Shown here piece after piece: positions 38,287 through 48,199 of a stretch of DNA of 64,000 bases. Under the pieces are notes generated by a model, which saw only the letters and a program-made list of their open reading frames with translations, searched no databases and was not told the DNA's origin. The translations under genes were made by a program, and so were the position numbers. Origin of the DNA: Janthinobacterium sp. J1-1 (GTDB lineage Bacteria; Pseudomonadota; Gammaproteobacteria; Burkholderiales; Burkholderiaceae_D); assembly GCF_030944405.1 (NCBI RefSeq), contig NZ_CP132339.1:1674001-1738000 (forward strand). Reading direction: 5' to 3'. Positions within the stretch are counted from its first letter, which is position 1, and every line of letters begins with the position of its first letter.

Positions 38287-40422
38287 ATGAAGTCAGGTAT
38301 CAAACAATTCAATACAGGCTGGACGCAGGCATGCGTCGCCCTGCCGCTGGCCGTCATGCTGGCCGCTTGCGGCGGTGGTGGCGACACCAAGGGCGAGACC
38401 GCCACCAGCTACACCCCGGGCAGCGTGTTCCAGGTCGGCACCACGGCCTTCGATCCGGACCTGCCGGCCGAACCGACCCTGCCGAAAGACACGCAGGTCT
38501 GCGCCACCCTGGAAGCGACCAGCAACCTGGTGCGCCGCCCGGACGGCTCGCTGCCGCCGGAAGCCGATCCGTCGAAAGCCGGCGTCGGCGTGGCTGTCAC
38601 CACCGCCACCGCCAATCCTGACCAGGCCCGCATCCAGGCCGCGCTCGACGCCTGCGGCGCCGCCGTCGACGCCGAAGTGGGCGCGAAGATCGCCGCCGCC
38701 GATGCCGCCGCGACCGCCGCGCAGAAAACCGCCAACGTCAAGAACGTCAATATCGCCGGCGTCTCGGGCGAAGAACTGGCCAAACCGGAATACCGCGGCA
38801 CCAGGTACGCGGTGCGCCTGGTGGTCAACAAGTCCGGCGTGGGCGACGGCTTTATCAGCGGCCCGCTGACCCTGCCGTCCGGCGTGACCCTGTGGATCGA
38901 CAAGGGCGTGACCCTGTACGCCTCGCGCGACGTCACCACCTATTCGCCGAATCCTGCCGGCCCATACTGCGGCAATACGGCGGTCAGCTCGACCAAGGCC
39001 GGCAGTTCGGGCAATTGCACGGCGCTGATCAACGGCTCCAACCTGGTCAACTCGGCCGTGATGGGCGACGGTTCGATCGACAGCCGCGCCTATGCGGAAA
39101 TCGTCACCACCAACAAGCTGTACCCGCTGATGAAGGTCGACATGACGTGCTCGAACACCTACGCGGCCTATGCCACCGGCAAGCAGGCGGCGGACGGCGT
39201 ATCGTGCGACAACGGCGGCACCACGGTCGACTCGAAATCGTCGGCGCGCAACATGAGCTGGTGGGACCTCGCCTTTTTGGGCAATATGGTGCAGAACGGC
39301 GTGACGGGCACGGGCTCGCAGTCAAACTTCCGCATGATGGTGTTCAACTACGCGAAAAACCTGACCCTGTACCGCATCTCGCTCAATAACAGCGCCAACT
39401 TCCACGTCGTGCCGAGCGGCGTCGATGGCCTGACGGTATGGGGCGTGAAAGTGCAGACGCCGACCCTGGCGGCGTTTGCCAATCCGGCCGGTAACGGCAA
39501 CCCGCTGTACAACGGCGAAACCTACAACGCGGACAACGTCAAGAACACCGACGCCTTCGATCCGGGTGCGGCCGGCAAGGCGATTTCGGGCAAGCTGACC
39601 ACCGGTTTTGCCACCACCTCGACGGGCGCGATGTCGTTCGACGGCTACCTGAAGAACTTCGTCTTTGCCTACAACTTTGTCAGCACCGGCGACGATGACG
39701 TGGCACTGAAAGGCAGCGCCAATCCTTCGCCAGCAGGTTCCGGCCTGTTCGCCATCGACGGCAAGCGCGACGTGCGTTCGGACCGCAAGCACGGCATGAT
39801 CATCGCCCACAACCATATCTACTGGGGCCATGGCATTTCGGTCGGCAGCGAAACGAATGCGGGCGTGACCAACGTCGAAGTGTATGACAACTCGTTCACG
39901 CACTCGGAAGAAGCGCTGCGCATCAAGTCGGACTATGCACGCGGCGGCGAAGTGAGCAATATCCACTACCGCAATATCTGCATCCGCGACGCCCTGAACG
40001 CGCTGTTGTTTACCACCTACTACAGCACCAAGGCGCTGCCGGCGGCCGGCCCGCTGTACCCGAACTTCCACGACATCACGCTGGACAATGTTCGCATCCT
40101 GGGTAACACTGCCATCAAGCTGCAAGGCTTCAAGGAAAATACGGGCGGCTTTGCCAACCCGCAATATCCGCTGGTGATGAACCTGAACAACGTGGTCACG
40201 GACGCGCCGAACGGCACCACCATGATCTCGTCGGACGCGAACCTGACGATCAAGGGCACCAACCTGCCGATCTTCGCCAACGCTGCCGAGCGCGTGACGG
40301 TCAACGGTACGGCCACGCAAGCGGTCGACGTCGACAAGGTGGTCGATTGCAGCCGTGCTTTCGTCGACTTCCCGGCGATCGGCCAGTCCAACCTGTTCGG
40401 TTCGACCTGGGACAAGAAGTAA
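38287..40422 (+). CDS. GH28 polygalacturonase, predicted lipoprotein
   Basis: 711 residues. A lipobox (LAVMLAAC followed by Gly) predicts lipid anchoring. After a linker and an N-terminal region of about 180 residues comes the right-handed beta-helix of glycoside hydrolase family 28. All four GH28 signatures are present: NTDAFDPG near 420, GDDDVALKG near 470, GHGISVGSE (His515) and RIK (545-547). It cleaves polygalacturonate, probably at the cell surface. An exo mode is likely given the monomer pathway but is not shown by sequence. AGGAG lies before the ATG at 38287. Confidence 0.92.
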   Translation: MKSGIKQFNTGWTQACVALPLAVMLAACGGGGDTKGETATSYTPGSVFQVGTTAFDPDLPAEPTLPKDTQVCATLEATSNLVRRPDGSLPPEADPSKAGVGVAVTTATANPDQARIQAALDACGAAVDAEVGAKIAAADAAATAAQKTANVKNVNIAGVSGEELAKPEYRGTRYAVRLVVNKSGVGDGFISGPLTLPSGVTLWIDKGVTLYASRDVTTYSPNPAGPYCGNTAVSSTKAGSSGNCTALINGSNLVNSAVMGDGSIDSRAYAEIVTTNKLYPLMKVDMTCSNTYAAYATGKQAADGVSCDNGGTTVDSKSSARNMSWWDLAFLGNMVQNGVTGTGSQSNFRMMVFNYAKNLTLYRISLNNSANFHVVPSGVDGLTVWGVKVQTPTLAAFANPAGNGNPLYNGETYNADNVKNTDAFDPGAAGKAISGKLTTGFATTSTGAMSFDGYLKNFVFAYNFVSTGDDDVALKGSANPSPAGSGLFAIDGKRDVRSDRKHGMIIAHNHIYWGHGISVGSETNAGVTNVEVYDNSFTHSEEALRIKSDYARGGEVSNIHYRNICIRDALNALLFTTYYSTKALPAAGPLYPNFHDITLDNVRILGNTAIKLQGFKENTGGFANPQYPLVMNLNNVVTDAPNGTTMISSDANLTIKGTNLPIFANAAERVTVNGTATQAVDVDKVVDCSRAFVDFPAIGQSNLFGSTWDKK

Positions 40423-40512
40423 GCAGTAACGCGTAAGACCTGAGTAGTCCGCCGCGCCGGCCGTCCTCACGGATGCCGGCGCGGTGTCACGTTCTTGATT
40501 GATAGGAGTGAG

Positions 40513-41463
40513 ATGGAGACGAACAATAGCGCCGAAACAGTCTTTGTAATCGGTGAATGCATGATCGAATTGCAGCGCGCGCAAGGCAGCGGCACTGCGC
40601 AGGCGATGGATTACCGCTTTGGTGGCGATACCCTGAACGCGGCCGTGTACCTGGCGCGCCTGGTCGACGCCAGCCGCCACCGCATCGCCTATGTGACGGC
40701 GCTCGGTACCGACGGGCTGTCCGACGATATGGCCGCCAGCTGGCAGGCCGAGGGCATCGCCACCAGCTGCGTGCAGCGGCTGGCCGACAAGCTGCCCGGC
40801 ATGTATCTGATCGAGACTGATGCCGACGGCGAGCGGCGCTTTCATTACTGGCGCAGCGATTCGGCGGCGCGCCACTGGCTGCGCGGCCCGCAGGCGCCAG
40901 CCATCCTGGCACAGCTGGCGCAAGCGCCTCGTGTGTACCTGTCCGGCATCAGCCTGGCGATTCTGTCGCCAGCCGACCGCGAGCTGCTGCTGGCGACCCT
41001 GGCGCAATGCAAGGCCAATGGCGGCCAGATCGTGTTCGACAATAATTACCGGCCCCGTCTTTGGGAGGGGGCGCAAGTGGCGGCCGAGGTTTATCATCGC
41101 GTATTGCAGCTGTCCTCGCTGGCCCTGCTGACACTCGACGATGAAGAGGCACTATACGGCCCGGCGTCGGTCGAACAGGTGATCGCGCGCACCAGCGCGC
41201 TGGGCGTGGGCGAAATCGTGCTCAAGCGCGGCGGCCAGCCCTGCATCGTCTGGCGCGACGGCGAAGCCCGGGAAGTGGCGGCGCCACCGGTGGAAAAAGT
41301 GGTTGATACCACGGCCGCCGGCGACTCGTTCGGCGCGGCGTATTTCGCGGCGCGCCTGGCGGGCAAGCCGCCGGTTGACGCGGCGCTGGCGGGGCATCGC
41401 CTGGCCGGCTGCGTGATCGGCCAGCGCGGCGCCATTATCGCGCGCGCGCTGATGCCGCATTGA
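40513..41463 (+). CDS. kdgK: 2-keto-3-deoxygluconate kinase
   Basis: 316 residues of the PfkB sugar-kinase family. FGGDTLNAAVYLARL is the N-terminal PfkB signature, and DTTAAGDSFGAAYFAARLAG the second one with the catalytic base Asp. It phosphorylates 2-keto-3-deoxygluconate, the product of UxaA, to KDPG. AGGAG lies upstream of the ATG at 40513. KDPG aldolase is not in the window. Confidence 0.92.
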   Translation: METNNSAETVFVIGECMIELQRAQGSGTAQAMDYRFGGDTLNAAVYLARLVDASRHRIAYVTALGTDGLSDDMAASWQAEGIATSCVQRLADKLPGMYLIETDADGERRFHYWRSDSAARHWLRGPQAPAILAQLAQAPRVYLSGISLAILSPADRELLLATLAQCKANGGQIVFDNNYRPRLWEGAQVAAEVYHRVLQLSSLALLTLDDEEALYGPASVEQVIARTSALGVGEIVLKRGGQPCIVWRDGEAREVAAPPVEKVVDTTAAGDSFGAAYFAARLAGKPPVDAALAGHRLAGCVIGQRGAIIARALMPH

Positions 41464-41523
41464 TGCAAGTGGACAGGGTATGATCGCTTGCCCTGTCGTT
41501 GATTGTTTAACCTGGCCCAGCTT

Positions 41524-42246
41524 ATGAATTTGTCGTCTTCCCTTCCTCCCGCCGATGGCGAAACGGGCATCAGCGCCGCGCGCCGCGTGTATGGCTTGCT
41601 GCGCCAGCGCATCGTCGAGATGAGCATGCTGCCCGGCACCCGCATCGTGGAAAAGGAACTGGCCGAAGAGCTGGGCACCAGCCGCACGCCGGTGCATGAA
41701 GCGGTGCAGCGGCTGGCCGAGGAAGGCCTGATCGAGGTGCTGCCCCGGGTCGGCACCTTTGTCGCGCGCATTCCGCTCGATTCGCTGGAAGAAGCCATGC
41801 TGGTGCGCTGTGCGCTGGAAACGGCCATCATCGAAAAAGCCACTGAACGGGCCACGCCGGAAGGCATCGCCCGCCTGCGCGCCATCCTCGCCACGCAAGC
41901 CGAGTGCATCGCCAATAACGATATCCGCGGCTTTCACCGCACCGACGAAGGCTTCCATGCGGCGCTGGCCGAATTGTCCGGCTATCCGGGCGTATGGCCG
42001 ATGATCCTGCAGGCGAAAACCCAGATGGACCGCTATCGCCAATTGACTTTGCCGCTGGCCGGGCGCATGAGCGACGTCATGCTGGAGCATAGCGACGTGA
42101 TCGAAGCGCTGGCCTCGGGCGACCCGAAACACGCCGTCGCCGCCATGCGCAGCCACCTCGATCACGTGCTGCCGGTGCTGGAAATTACCCGCAAACTGCG
42201 GCCTGAATACTTCATGCCGCACCTCGCCACCAAACCTCCGCGCTAG
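41524..42246 (+). CDS. GntR-family (FCD) regulator of the galacturonate cluster
   Basis: 240 residues. The N-terminal winged HTH has GTRIVEKELAEELGTSRTPVHEAVQRLAEEGLIE, and the C-terminal FCD ligand domain has the metal-site residues in the HRTDEGFHAAL and SDVIEALASGD segments. FCD-type GntR proteins such as UxuR/ExuR repress hexuronate genes until a uronate binds. It is last in the pectin unit and its likely operators lie before uxaC. The start is uncertain by a few codons (a TTG at 41503 is in frame). Confidence 0.88.
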   Translation: MNLSSSLPPADGETGISAARRVYGLLRQRIVEMSMLPGTRIVEKELAEELGTSRTPVHEAVQRLAEEGLIEVLPRVGTFVARIPLDSLEEAMLVRCALETAIIEKATERATPEGIARLRAILATQAECIANNDIRGFHRTDEGFHAALAELSGYPGVWPMILQAKTQMDRYRQLTLPLAGRMSDVMLEHSDVIEALASGDPKHAVAAMRSHLDHVLPVLEITRKLRPEYFMPHLATKPPR

Positions 42247-42345
42247 CCCCTTTTCTGCCAGCCAGTCCCGATGGGCCGCCTCACGCGCGCGGCCAGGGAC
42301 AGTCACGCCCATGGCAGATGCGCTGCGCCTTTTTGAAGGAATACC

Positions 42346-43875
42346 ATGAAAGTGTCACACCGCCTGATCCTGCTGGTCGGCGCCGCCTTGCTGGCCATGG
42401 CCATGCTGGGCGCCTACAGCCTGCGCACCCTGCATGCGGCCATGCTGCATGACCGCGAAGCGCAGATCGTCAATATGCTCAAGATGGGCGAACACCTGGT
42501 CGCGTACTACCACGCCCAGGAAACCGAAGGACGCCTGACGCGCGAGCAGGCGCAGGCCGCCGCCAAGGCCGCGCTGACCCAGCTCAATAACGACGGCAAG
42601 AGTTATTACTGGGCGCGCCTGTCCGACGGCCTGAACCTGGTGCACCCGAATCCGAAGAATATCGGCGTGATCGCCCAGGGCGAAACCATGGACGGCAGGC
42701 CCGACTCGCAAGCCTATGTCGAAGCGCTGGCAAAGAGCGAAGTGGGGCTGGTGTCGGTGAAAAGCCGGCGCGACGGCCAGCTGGTGGCCAAGCTCAACGG
42801 TATTATCGCTTTCAAACCCTGGGGCTGGTGGATAGGCACCGGCTTTTTCGGCGACGATATCGAGCGCGCCTTCTGGCAGGCGGCGCTGCAGTTCCTGTGG
42901 TTTTTCCTGGCCGCGCTGGCCCTGATGTCGGCACTGGGCTGGCAGGTGATCCGTCGCGTGCTGGGTGCGCTCGGTGGCGAGCCGGCCTATGCCGTCAACG
43001 TCACGCGCCGCATCGCCGGGCGCGACCTGTCGGCAGCCATCACCTTGCGCGCCGGCGACCAGGGCAGCCTGCTGCACAGCATCGCCCGCATGCAGCGGGA
43101 CCTGGCCGCCACCGTGCGCCAGGTCCAGGGCAATGCGGCCGCCATCGCCGGCGCTTCGCAGGAAATCGCCCAGGGCAATCTCGATTTGTCGGCCCGCACC
43201 GAAGCGCAGGCGTCCGCGCTGGAGCAGACGGCGGCCTCGATGGAAGAGCTGACCGGCACCGTCAGCCAGAATGCGGGCAACGCGCGCCAGGCCAGCAGCC
43301 TGGCGGCCGACGCGTCACACCTGGCGCAGCAGGGCGGCGCGGTGGTGGCGCGCATGGTCGACACCATGGGCGCCATCGGCCAGTCCTCCGGCAGGATCGC
43401 CGATATCACCAGCGTGATCGACGCGATCGCCTTCCAGACCAATATCCTGGCCTTGAACGCGGCCGTCGAAGCGGCGCGCGCCGGCGAACAGGGACGCGGC
43501 TTTGCCGTGGTGGCCGGCGAAGTGCGCAGCCTGGCGCAACGGTCGAGCGCGGCCGCAAAGGAAATCAAGGACCTGATCGGCGTTTCCAGCGCCCAGGTGG
43601 CGCAAGGGGGCGAGCTGGCCGGCGAGGCGGGCGACGCCATGCGCCATGTGGTCGAGGGCATCGCGAGAGTCAGCGCCTACATGCACGATATCAGCGCCGC
43701 CACGCAGGAGCAGAACACGGGCATCGCGCAAGTGAATCAGGCGATCATCGGCATGGACGACGTGACCCAGCAGAATGCGGCCCTGGTCGAGCAGGCGGCC
43801 GCCGCCGCGCAGGCGATGCAGGAGCAGGCGCGGCAGTTGTCGGAGCTGGTGAGCCTGTTCAGGCTGGAGGGGTAG
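42346..43875 (+). CDS. Methyl-accepting chemotaxis protein with single cache sensor
   Basis: 509 residues. One N-terminal helix, a periplasmic sCache-type domain (about 35-180, with [18 protein letters not shown] and [14 protein letters not shown]), a second helix (about 185-205), a HAMP region, and the cytoplasmic signalling domain with the hairpin tip [37 protein letters not shown]. It lies just after the galacturonate cluster (99 nt), so it may sense a pectin-derived acid; this is inference. Confidence 0.92.
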   Translation: MKVSHRLILLVGAALLAMAMLGAYSLRTLHAAMLHDREAQIVNMLKMGEHLVAYYHAQETEGRLTREQAQAAAKAALTQLNNDGKSYYWARLSDGLNLVHPNPKNIGVIAQGETMDGRPDSQAYVEALAKSEVGLVSVKSRRDGQLVAKLNGIIAFKPWGWWIGTGFFGDDIERAFWQAALQFLWFFLAALALMSALGWQVIRRVLGALGGEPAYAVNVTRRIAGRDLSAAITLRAGDQGSLLHSIARMQRDLAATVRQVQGNAAAIAGASQEIAQGNLDLSARTEAQASALEQTAASMEELTGTVSQNAGNARQASSLAADASHLAQQGGAVVARMVDTMGAIGQSSGRIADITSVIDAIAFQTNILALNAAVEAARAGEQGRGFAVVAGEVRSLAQRSSAAAKEIKDLIGVSSAQVAQGGELAGEAGDAMRHVVEGIARVSAYMHDISAATQEQNTGIAQVNQAIIGMDDVTQQNAALVEQAAAAAQAMQEQARQLSELVSLFRLEG

Positions 43876-43899
43876 GGGAAGAGTATCTTTGCTTTGCCA

Positions 43900-44145
43900 T
43901 TATGAAAAGGCCAATTCCAGACCGAGCTTGCTGACAATAAAGAAGGTGACGAGCCCCAGGCTCAGCAGCAATAGCACGAAGATGGCGACCGCCTTGCCGC
44001 TCGCGCGCAGCACCGCGCGATTCTGCTTCGCCTTGTCCTTGTCCTTCTTGCCTTGATCGTAATGCCACTTGATGGCGTAGAACATGCCCGTGCCGAGCAC
44101 GAGAGCCTTGAACGTAACAAGGACGATAGGGATCCATTCCATCAT
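43900..44145 (-). CDS. Small two-helix membrane protein
   Basis: 81 residues from the ATG at 44145 (GGAAA upstream). A first helix (IPIVLVTFKALVLGTGMFYAIKW) is followed by a highly charged loop (YDQGKKDKDKAKQNR) and a second helix (VAIFVLLLLSLGLVTFFIV). No family recognised. It is divergent from the MocR regulator gene with 130 nt between, so it may be that regulator's target. A GTG at 44175 would add 10 residues. Confidence 0.72.
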   Translation of the reverse strand: MMEWIPIVLVTFKALVLGTGMFYAIKWHYDQGKKDKDKAKQNRAVLRASGKAVAIFVLLLLSLGLVTFFIVSKLGLELAFS

Positions 44146-44275
44146 GGTGAGTATTTCCAGGTTATTACTTGACACTATCTAATGAGAGGAGAAAACGTCA
44201 GCGGCTGCCATGCAAGGCGCTGCTGCACGTTCTGAAGCATACTACTGTAAAACAATTTCCATACATTGAGACAAA

Positions 44276-45676
44276 ATGTCCCAGTTGAAAACCATACAAG
44301 ATGAACCGTTGCCACGCTGGTTGCCACGCCTGGCCGCCAACAAGGGGCCACGCTTTTTGCAGATTGCCGATGCGTTGCAGGCGGCGGTGGCGGATGGATC
44401 GCTGGCGCCGGGCGACCGCCTGCCGCCGCAGCGCCAGCTGGCGGCCCAGCTGGACGTCGACCTGACGACGATCACGCGCGGATACGACGAAGCCCGGCGC
44501 CGCAACCTGCTGGAGGGCCGCGGCGCCCGCGGCACGTATGTCGCGGCGCCGAAAGCCGAACTGACCGCCATCCTCGACCTGTCCATGAATACCCCGCCAC
44601 CGCCGCATGGCGTGGACTTCGACGACATGCTGAAGCAGGGTTTGTCTCAAGTACTGATGCGGGCGGATAGTGAATTGCTGATGACTTACCACCCGGGCGG
44701 GGGCAGCGACTCCGACCGCAAGGCGGGCGCCAGATGGCTGGCGCCGATGTTCGGACAGCTGGATGCCGGGCAGATTGTCGTCTGTCCCGGTGCGCAGGCG
44801 GCGATCGCCGCCTTGATCCTGGCGCTGACCGAGCCTGGCGATGTGATTCTGGCAGAGCCAAGCACTTATCCCGGCCTGCTTGCCGCGGCGACCCGGTTCG
44901 GCCGGCACATCATTGCGGTGGAAGCGGACCGGCACGGCATGCTGCCCGGGATGCTGGAGCAGGCGTGCCGCCGGCACAAGCCCGGGCTGGTCTACCTCAA
45001 CCCCACATTGCAGAACCCGACCGCCATCACCATGCCGGAACGCCGGCGCAAGGAGCTCGCCGGCGTCGCGCAGCGCTGCAAGGTACGCATCGTCGAGGAC
45101 GATCCCTACTGGCTCTTGGCCGATGCCCCGCCGCCGCCGATTGCCACGTTTGCCCCGGAACAGGTGGTCTATATCTCGACCCTGTCGAAATGCCTGACAC
45201 CCGGCTTGCGTGTCGCCTTCGTGCTGCTGCGCGAGCCGATCGAGCGCGAACGTTTCCTGGCCGCGCTCCGATCATTTGCGCTGATGCTCGCGCCCCTGAC
45301 GGCCGCACTGGCCACCCAGTGGATACTCGACGGTTCGGCTGAGCGCTTGATGGAAGGCATACGCAGCGAGGCGCGCCTGCGCCACCGGATGGCGCGCGAT
45401 ATCCTGGCGGGGCGCTACAGCGGCGCGGGAGACGGCCTGCATGTCTGGCTCGAATTGCCGGCATATTGGAACTCCGCGCAGCTTGCGCGTGCGGCCGCCA
45501 GCGACGGCATCGCCGTCACGCCGGCCGAAGCATTCGCCACCGGCAGCGTATCCATAAATGCCATCCGGATCTCGTTGGGCAGCATCAAGGACCGTGGCCG
45601 CTTGCAGGCGGGTCTGCAACGGCTGTCCCATCTGCTTGCGCGGCGGCCTGAATCGTTCGGCGCTGTCGTGGTTTGA
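44276..45676 (+). CDS. MocR-type regulator (GntR HTH fused to aminotransferase-like domain)
   Basis: 466 residues. The N-terminal winged HTH (LQIADALQAAVADGSLAPGDRLPPQRQLAAQLDVDLTTITRGYDEARRR) is joined to a fold-type I aminotransferase domain. NPTLQNPT and EDDPYW bind the cofactor, and STLSKCLTPGLR holds the likely PLP lysine. Such proteins are PLP-dependent regulators. The target and amino compound sensed are unknown; the divergent small membrane gene is a candidate target. Confidence 0.9.
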   Translation: MSQLKTIQDEPLPRWLPRLAANKGPRFLQIADALQAAVADGSLAPGDRLPPQRQLAAQLDVDLTTITRGYDEARRRNLLEGRGARGTYVAAPKAELTAILDLSMNTPPPPHGVDFDDMLKQGLSQVLMRADSELLMTYHPGGGSDSDRKAGARWLAPMFGQLDAGQIVVCPGAQAAIAALILALTEPGDVILAEPSTYPGLLAAATRFGRHIIAVEADRHGMLPGMLEQACRRHKPGLVYLNPTLQNPTAITMPERRRKELAGVAQRCKVRIVEDDPYWLLADAPPPPIATFAPEQVVYISTLSKCLTPGLRVAFVLLREPIERERFLAALRSFALMLAPLTAALATQWILDGSAERLMEGIRSEARLRHRMARDILAGRYSGAGDGLHVWLELPAYWNSAQLARAAASDGIAVTPAEAFATGSVSINAIRISLGSIKDRGRLQAGLQRLSHLLARRPESFGAVVV

Positions 45677-45798
45677 GGGTCCAGGAAACACGGTGCCGCA
45701 TTCGGTGCGGCTGGAGCATGCATATCTCCAGGCAAGGGCGCCCGGAGATGCTAACTTGATACTTTCCGTTTGCTCATCGCCAAGCGGGAGCGCCTGCT

Positions 45799-47007
45799 TC
45801 AGTCTGGCGAGTAAGCGTGCACTTCCACCGGCTGGCCCTGGCCATCGAACTTCAGCGCCACCGACAAGTTTGTCACGCCAATGATCGCCAGCGCATCGCA
45901 GACATCGTTGACTTCATCCTGCAGGTCGGCCGCCAGGTCCAGTGGCTTGTCGGCGCTGTGCAGGATTTCGCCACTGGCTGCGTAGACATTGACGCGCAGC
46001 AGCAGTTCGCCATGCTCGTCGGCCGGGCCGACCACCACCGAGACGTCGCCGGCGTCGAGATGGTTTTCCGCCAGCGCGTGGTTGATGCCGGACATCATCT
46101 GCAGCATCGCGTATTCGGCCAGGCCTTGCTCCTTGCCGCCATGGAACAGGTCCTGGTACAGGAAGCTGACTTCCAAGGCACTGCCGGCCGGGGCCAGGCA
46201 GCGCTGCACCAGCGGGGCGACCTTGGCCGTCCATTGCTGGTAGCGCTCCATGCGCGCGTCGAACCAGGCGTCCAAGGCCGCTTCGTCCTTCGGTTCCACA
46301 TAGAAGGGGTCGTCGACGCGCTTGAGGGCAAAGCCCAGCAGGAAGCGCAGTTCGACGGCCGTGTCGCCGGCGCCGAATTCAGTGGCGCTCCAGCCGGCGA
46401 TGCTGCGCTCGAGGCCGGCGGCGATGACGATCTTCTTGTCCGTCATCGAGGTATAGGCGTCGCGCACCATTTCATGCAGGTGGCTGTAGGTGATATTGTC
46501 GATTTCGTCGAGGTCGTAGGCGTGGCTCATCAGCACGACCTTGGCCTTGGCGCTTTCCAGTTCCGATTCCTGGAAACTTTTCACCAGCGCCTCGAACGCC
46601 TCCTGATCCTGGAAGCCGTCCGCTTCCTTCAGGCCGCCCGTGCTTTGCACCAGCAGCGGCACCACGAAGGCGTTGATTTCCATCGCCGGCGCGTTCTCAC
46701 GGCGTATCACCACCACCGACGAGGCTTCTTCGATCTGGCTGCGCAGGTACTGGTAGGCGCCGACGTCTTCGTATTTCGCCCGTTCGATGGCGTCGTACAG
46801 CACTTCGTCTTTCTTCTGGTTCAGGCTCTTGCGGATCATGCGGCCGAATTCGACGGCCTGTTCGGCCAGCACCGTGCCTTGCGAGTCGCTGTCTTCCTGC
46901 TCCGCCAGGTTCAGCGCCATCGTGCTCAGCATGCGCGCGACGGCTTCATCCTTGTCTTCGGGCGAGTTGGACGATTTGCGGGGGGCAGGGCGCTTGTTCT
47001 TGGGCAT
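45799..47007 (-). CDS. DUF2863 family protein
   Basis: 402 residues, cytoplasmic, no signal or helices. The N-terminus is Lys/Pro-rich (MPKNKRPAPRKSSN), followed by acidic sequence and conserved DUF2863 segments such as SHAYDLDEIDNITYSHLHEMVRDAYTSM-type stretches. The family is largely confined to betaproteobacteria, and its function is unknown. It lies downstream of the HDOD gene but beyond a terminator. Confidence 0.85.
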   Translation of the reverse strand: MPKNKRPAPRKSSNSPEDKDEAVARMLSTMALNLAEQEDSDSQGTVLAEQAVEFGRMIRKSLNQKKDEVLYDAIERAKYEDVGAYQYLRSQIEEASSVVVIRRENAPAMEINAFVVPLLVQSTGGLKEADGFQDQEAFEALVKSFQESELESAKAKVVLMSHAYDLDEIDNITYSHLHEMVRDAYTSMTDKKIVIAAGLERSIAGWSATEFGAGDTAVELRFLLGFALKRVDDPFYVEPKDEAALDAWFDARMERYQQWTAKVAPLVQRCLAPAGSALEVSFLYQDLFHGGKEQGLAEYAMLQMMSGINHALAENHLDAGDVSVVVGPADEHGELLLRVNVYAASGEILHSADKPLDLAADLQDEVNDVCDALAIIGVTNLSVALKFDGQGQPVEVHAYSPD

Positions 47008-47037
47008 GATGAGTAGTTGAATTCAAGTGAAAAATGG

Positions 47038-47068
47038 AAAAGGGCGCCAAGGCAAAAGCCTGGCGCCC
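47038..47068 (-). terminator. Intrinsic terminator after the HDOD gene
   Basis: On the minus strand GGGCGCC-AGGC-TTTT-GCCT-TGGCGCCC folds into a long stem with one bulge, followed by TTTT. It lies between the HDOD stop and the DUF2863 start. Confidence 0.7.
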
Positions 47069-47095
47069 GTTGCGATGATACAGGTCGCGAGGCGC

Positions 47096-47974
47096 TCAAT
47101 GGTCGGTGTCGAACATTTCATGCAACTCGTCGAGCAGGTCGGCCGCTTCTTCTTCCGACAAACCGAGATGCTGGCAAGCCAGTTCGCCGCCCTTGTCCCA
47201 CTCCAGCGAGGTGCTGTTGCCATGGTAGCGCTGTATGCCTTTTTCGGCCAGCAGCGACAGCGCGATCAGCGAGCGGATGGCGTCATCGGTGGACGGATCG
47301 CTCAGCACGCTGTAGTCGTGGTGATGCAGGATGGCCCAGGCCACGTCCGACGACAGGCCCCAGTTGCGCGCCAGCAGGCAGCCGATGGCCGCATGGTTGG
47401 TCTGGTGGCGCGCGTCTTCCACGTCCGTAAAGCTGTTGTGCGCATCGTTGGCGGCCGCCGCATACGTGTTCACATAATCGGGGAAGCGGTTCATCAGCAG
47501 TGGCACGCCGATATCGCAGAACAGGCCGAAGGTGTGGGCGATGTCGGGCGGGGCGATGCGCAGCTTGCGCGAGGTAAACACCACGGCGCGCGCGCGCTTG
47601 GCCGAGACGTCCCAGAAATTGTTCAGTTCCACGCCTTCGGCTTCCAGCGCCTGGCGCGCCAGCAAGCCCGTCATCAGGGCGCTGCACTGGTTGATGCCTA
47701 GAAAGTTGATGCCTTGCTCGACCGACTTGGCCTTGCGCGCCGCGCCATAGAACGGCGAATTGGCCAGTTTCAACAGGGCGCCCGACATGCCGACGTCATC
47801 GCCGATAATGCGTGCGATCTTGCGCGGCGATGGATCGGGCTCGGCCAGTTCGCGCTGCAGGTCGACCAGCAGGCTGGGGCGTGGTGGAATGCGGATGGAC
47901 CGCATCAATGCGTCGACCGGGTCGCCGTCCGCAGCCCTGGTCGGCTCTGCCACTTTCAATGCTGCTCTCATCAT
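47096..47974 (-). CDS. HDOD domain protein
   Basis: 292 residues. An HDOD domain spans about 25-220: IPPRPSLLVDLQRELAEPDPSPRKIARIIGDDVGMSGALLKLANSPFY is its start, and the HD-like residues are partly kept (NHAAIGCLLARNW, ILHHHDY). HDOD proteins act in signalling but usually lack phosphohydrolase activity. The output is unknown. The tail is acidic. Confidence 0.9.
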   Translation of the reverse strand: MMRAALKVAEPTRAADGDPVDALMRSIRIPPRPSLLVDLQRELAEPDPSPRKIARIIGDDVGMSGALLKLANSPFYGAARKAKSVEQGINFLGINQCSALMTGLLARQALEAEGVELNNFWDVSAKRARAVVFTSRKLRIAPPDIAHTFGLFCDIGVPLLMNRFPDYVNTYAAAANDAHNSFTDVEDARHQTNHAAIGCLLARNWGLSSDVAWAILHHHDYSVLSDPSTDDAIRSLIALSLLAEKGIQRYHGNSTSLEWDKGGELACQHLGLSEEEAADLLDELHEMFDTDH

Positions 47975-48199
47975 GTCATCACTATCGCTGGTTGCTCCGT
48001 CGCCAACGATTATCGCTGTTTATCAGAAGCAATAGTTCAGAACTGTTCTTGTTTATGGCAAAAATCGGCAATTCTTTCGGCAGGCAGCGTTTTATTGCCC
48101 ATTTTCAGACGTTATGCAGTCGTATTTTGATGGTCTTATCCACAATTTTTATTTGTTTTCAAGAAACGTGCGCCGGCATGGGCGCGCTACAATTGCTGC

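Noticed and set aside
45677..45798. Hairpin GCCGCA-TTCGG-TGCGGC as terminator between the MocR gene and DUF2863
   Set aside because: The stem is only 6 bp and no T run follows, so support is too weak for a feature.
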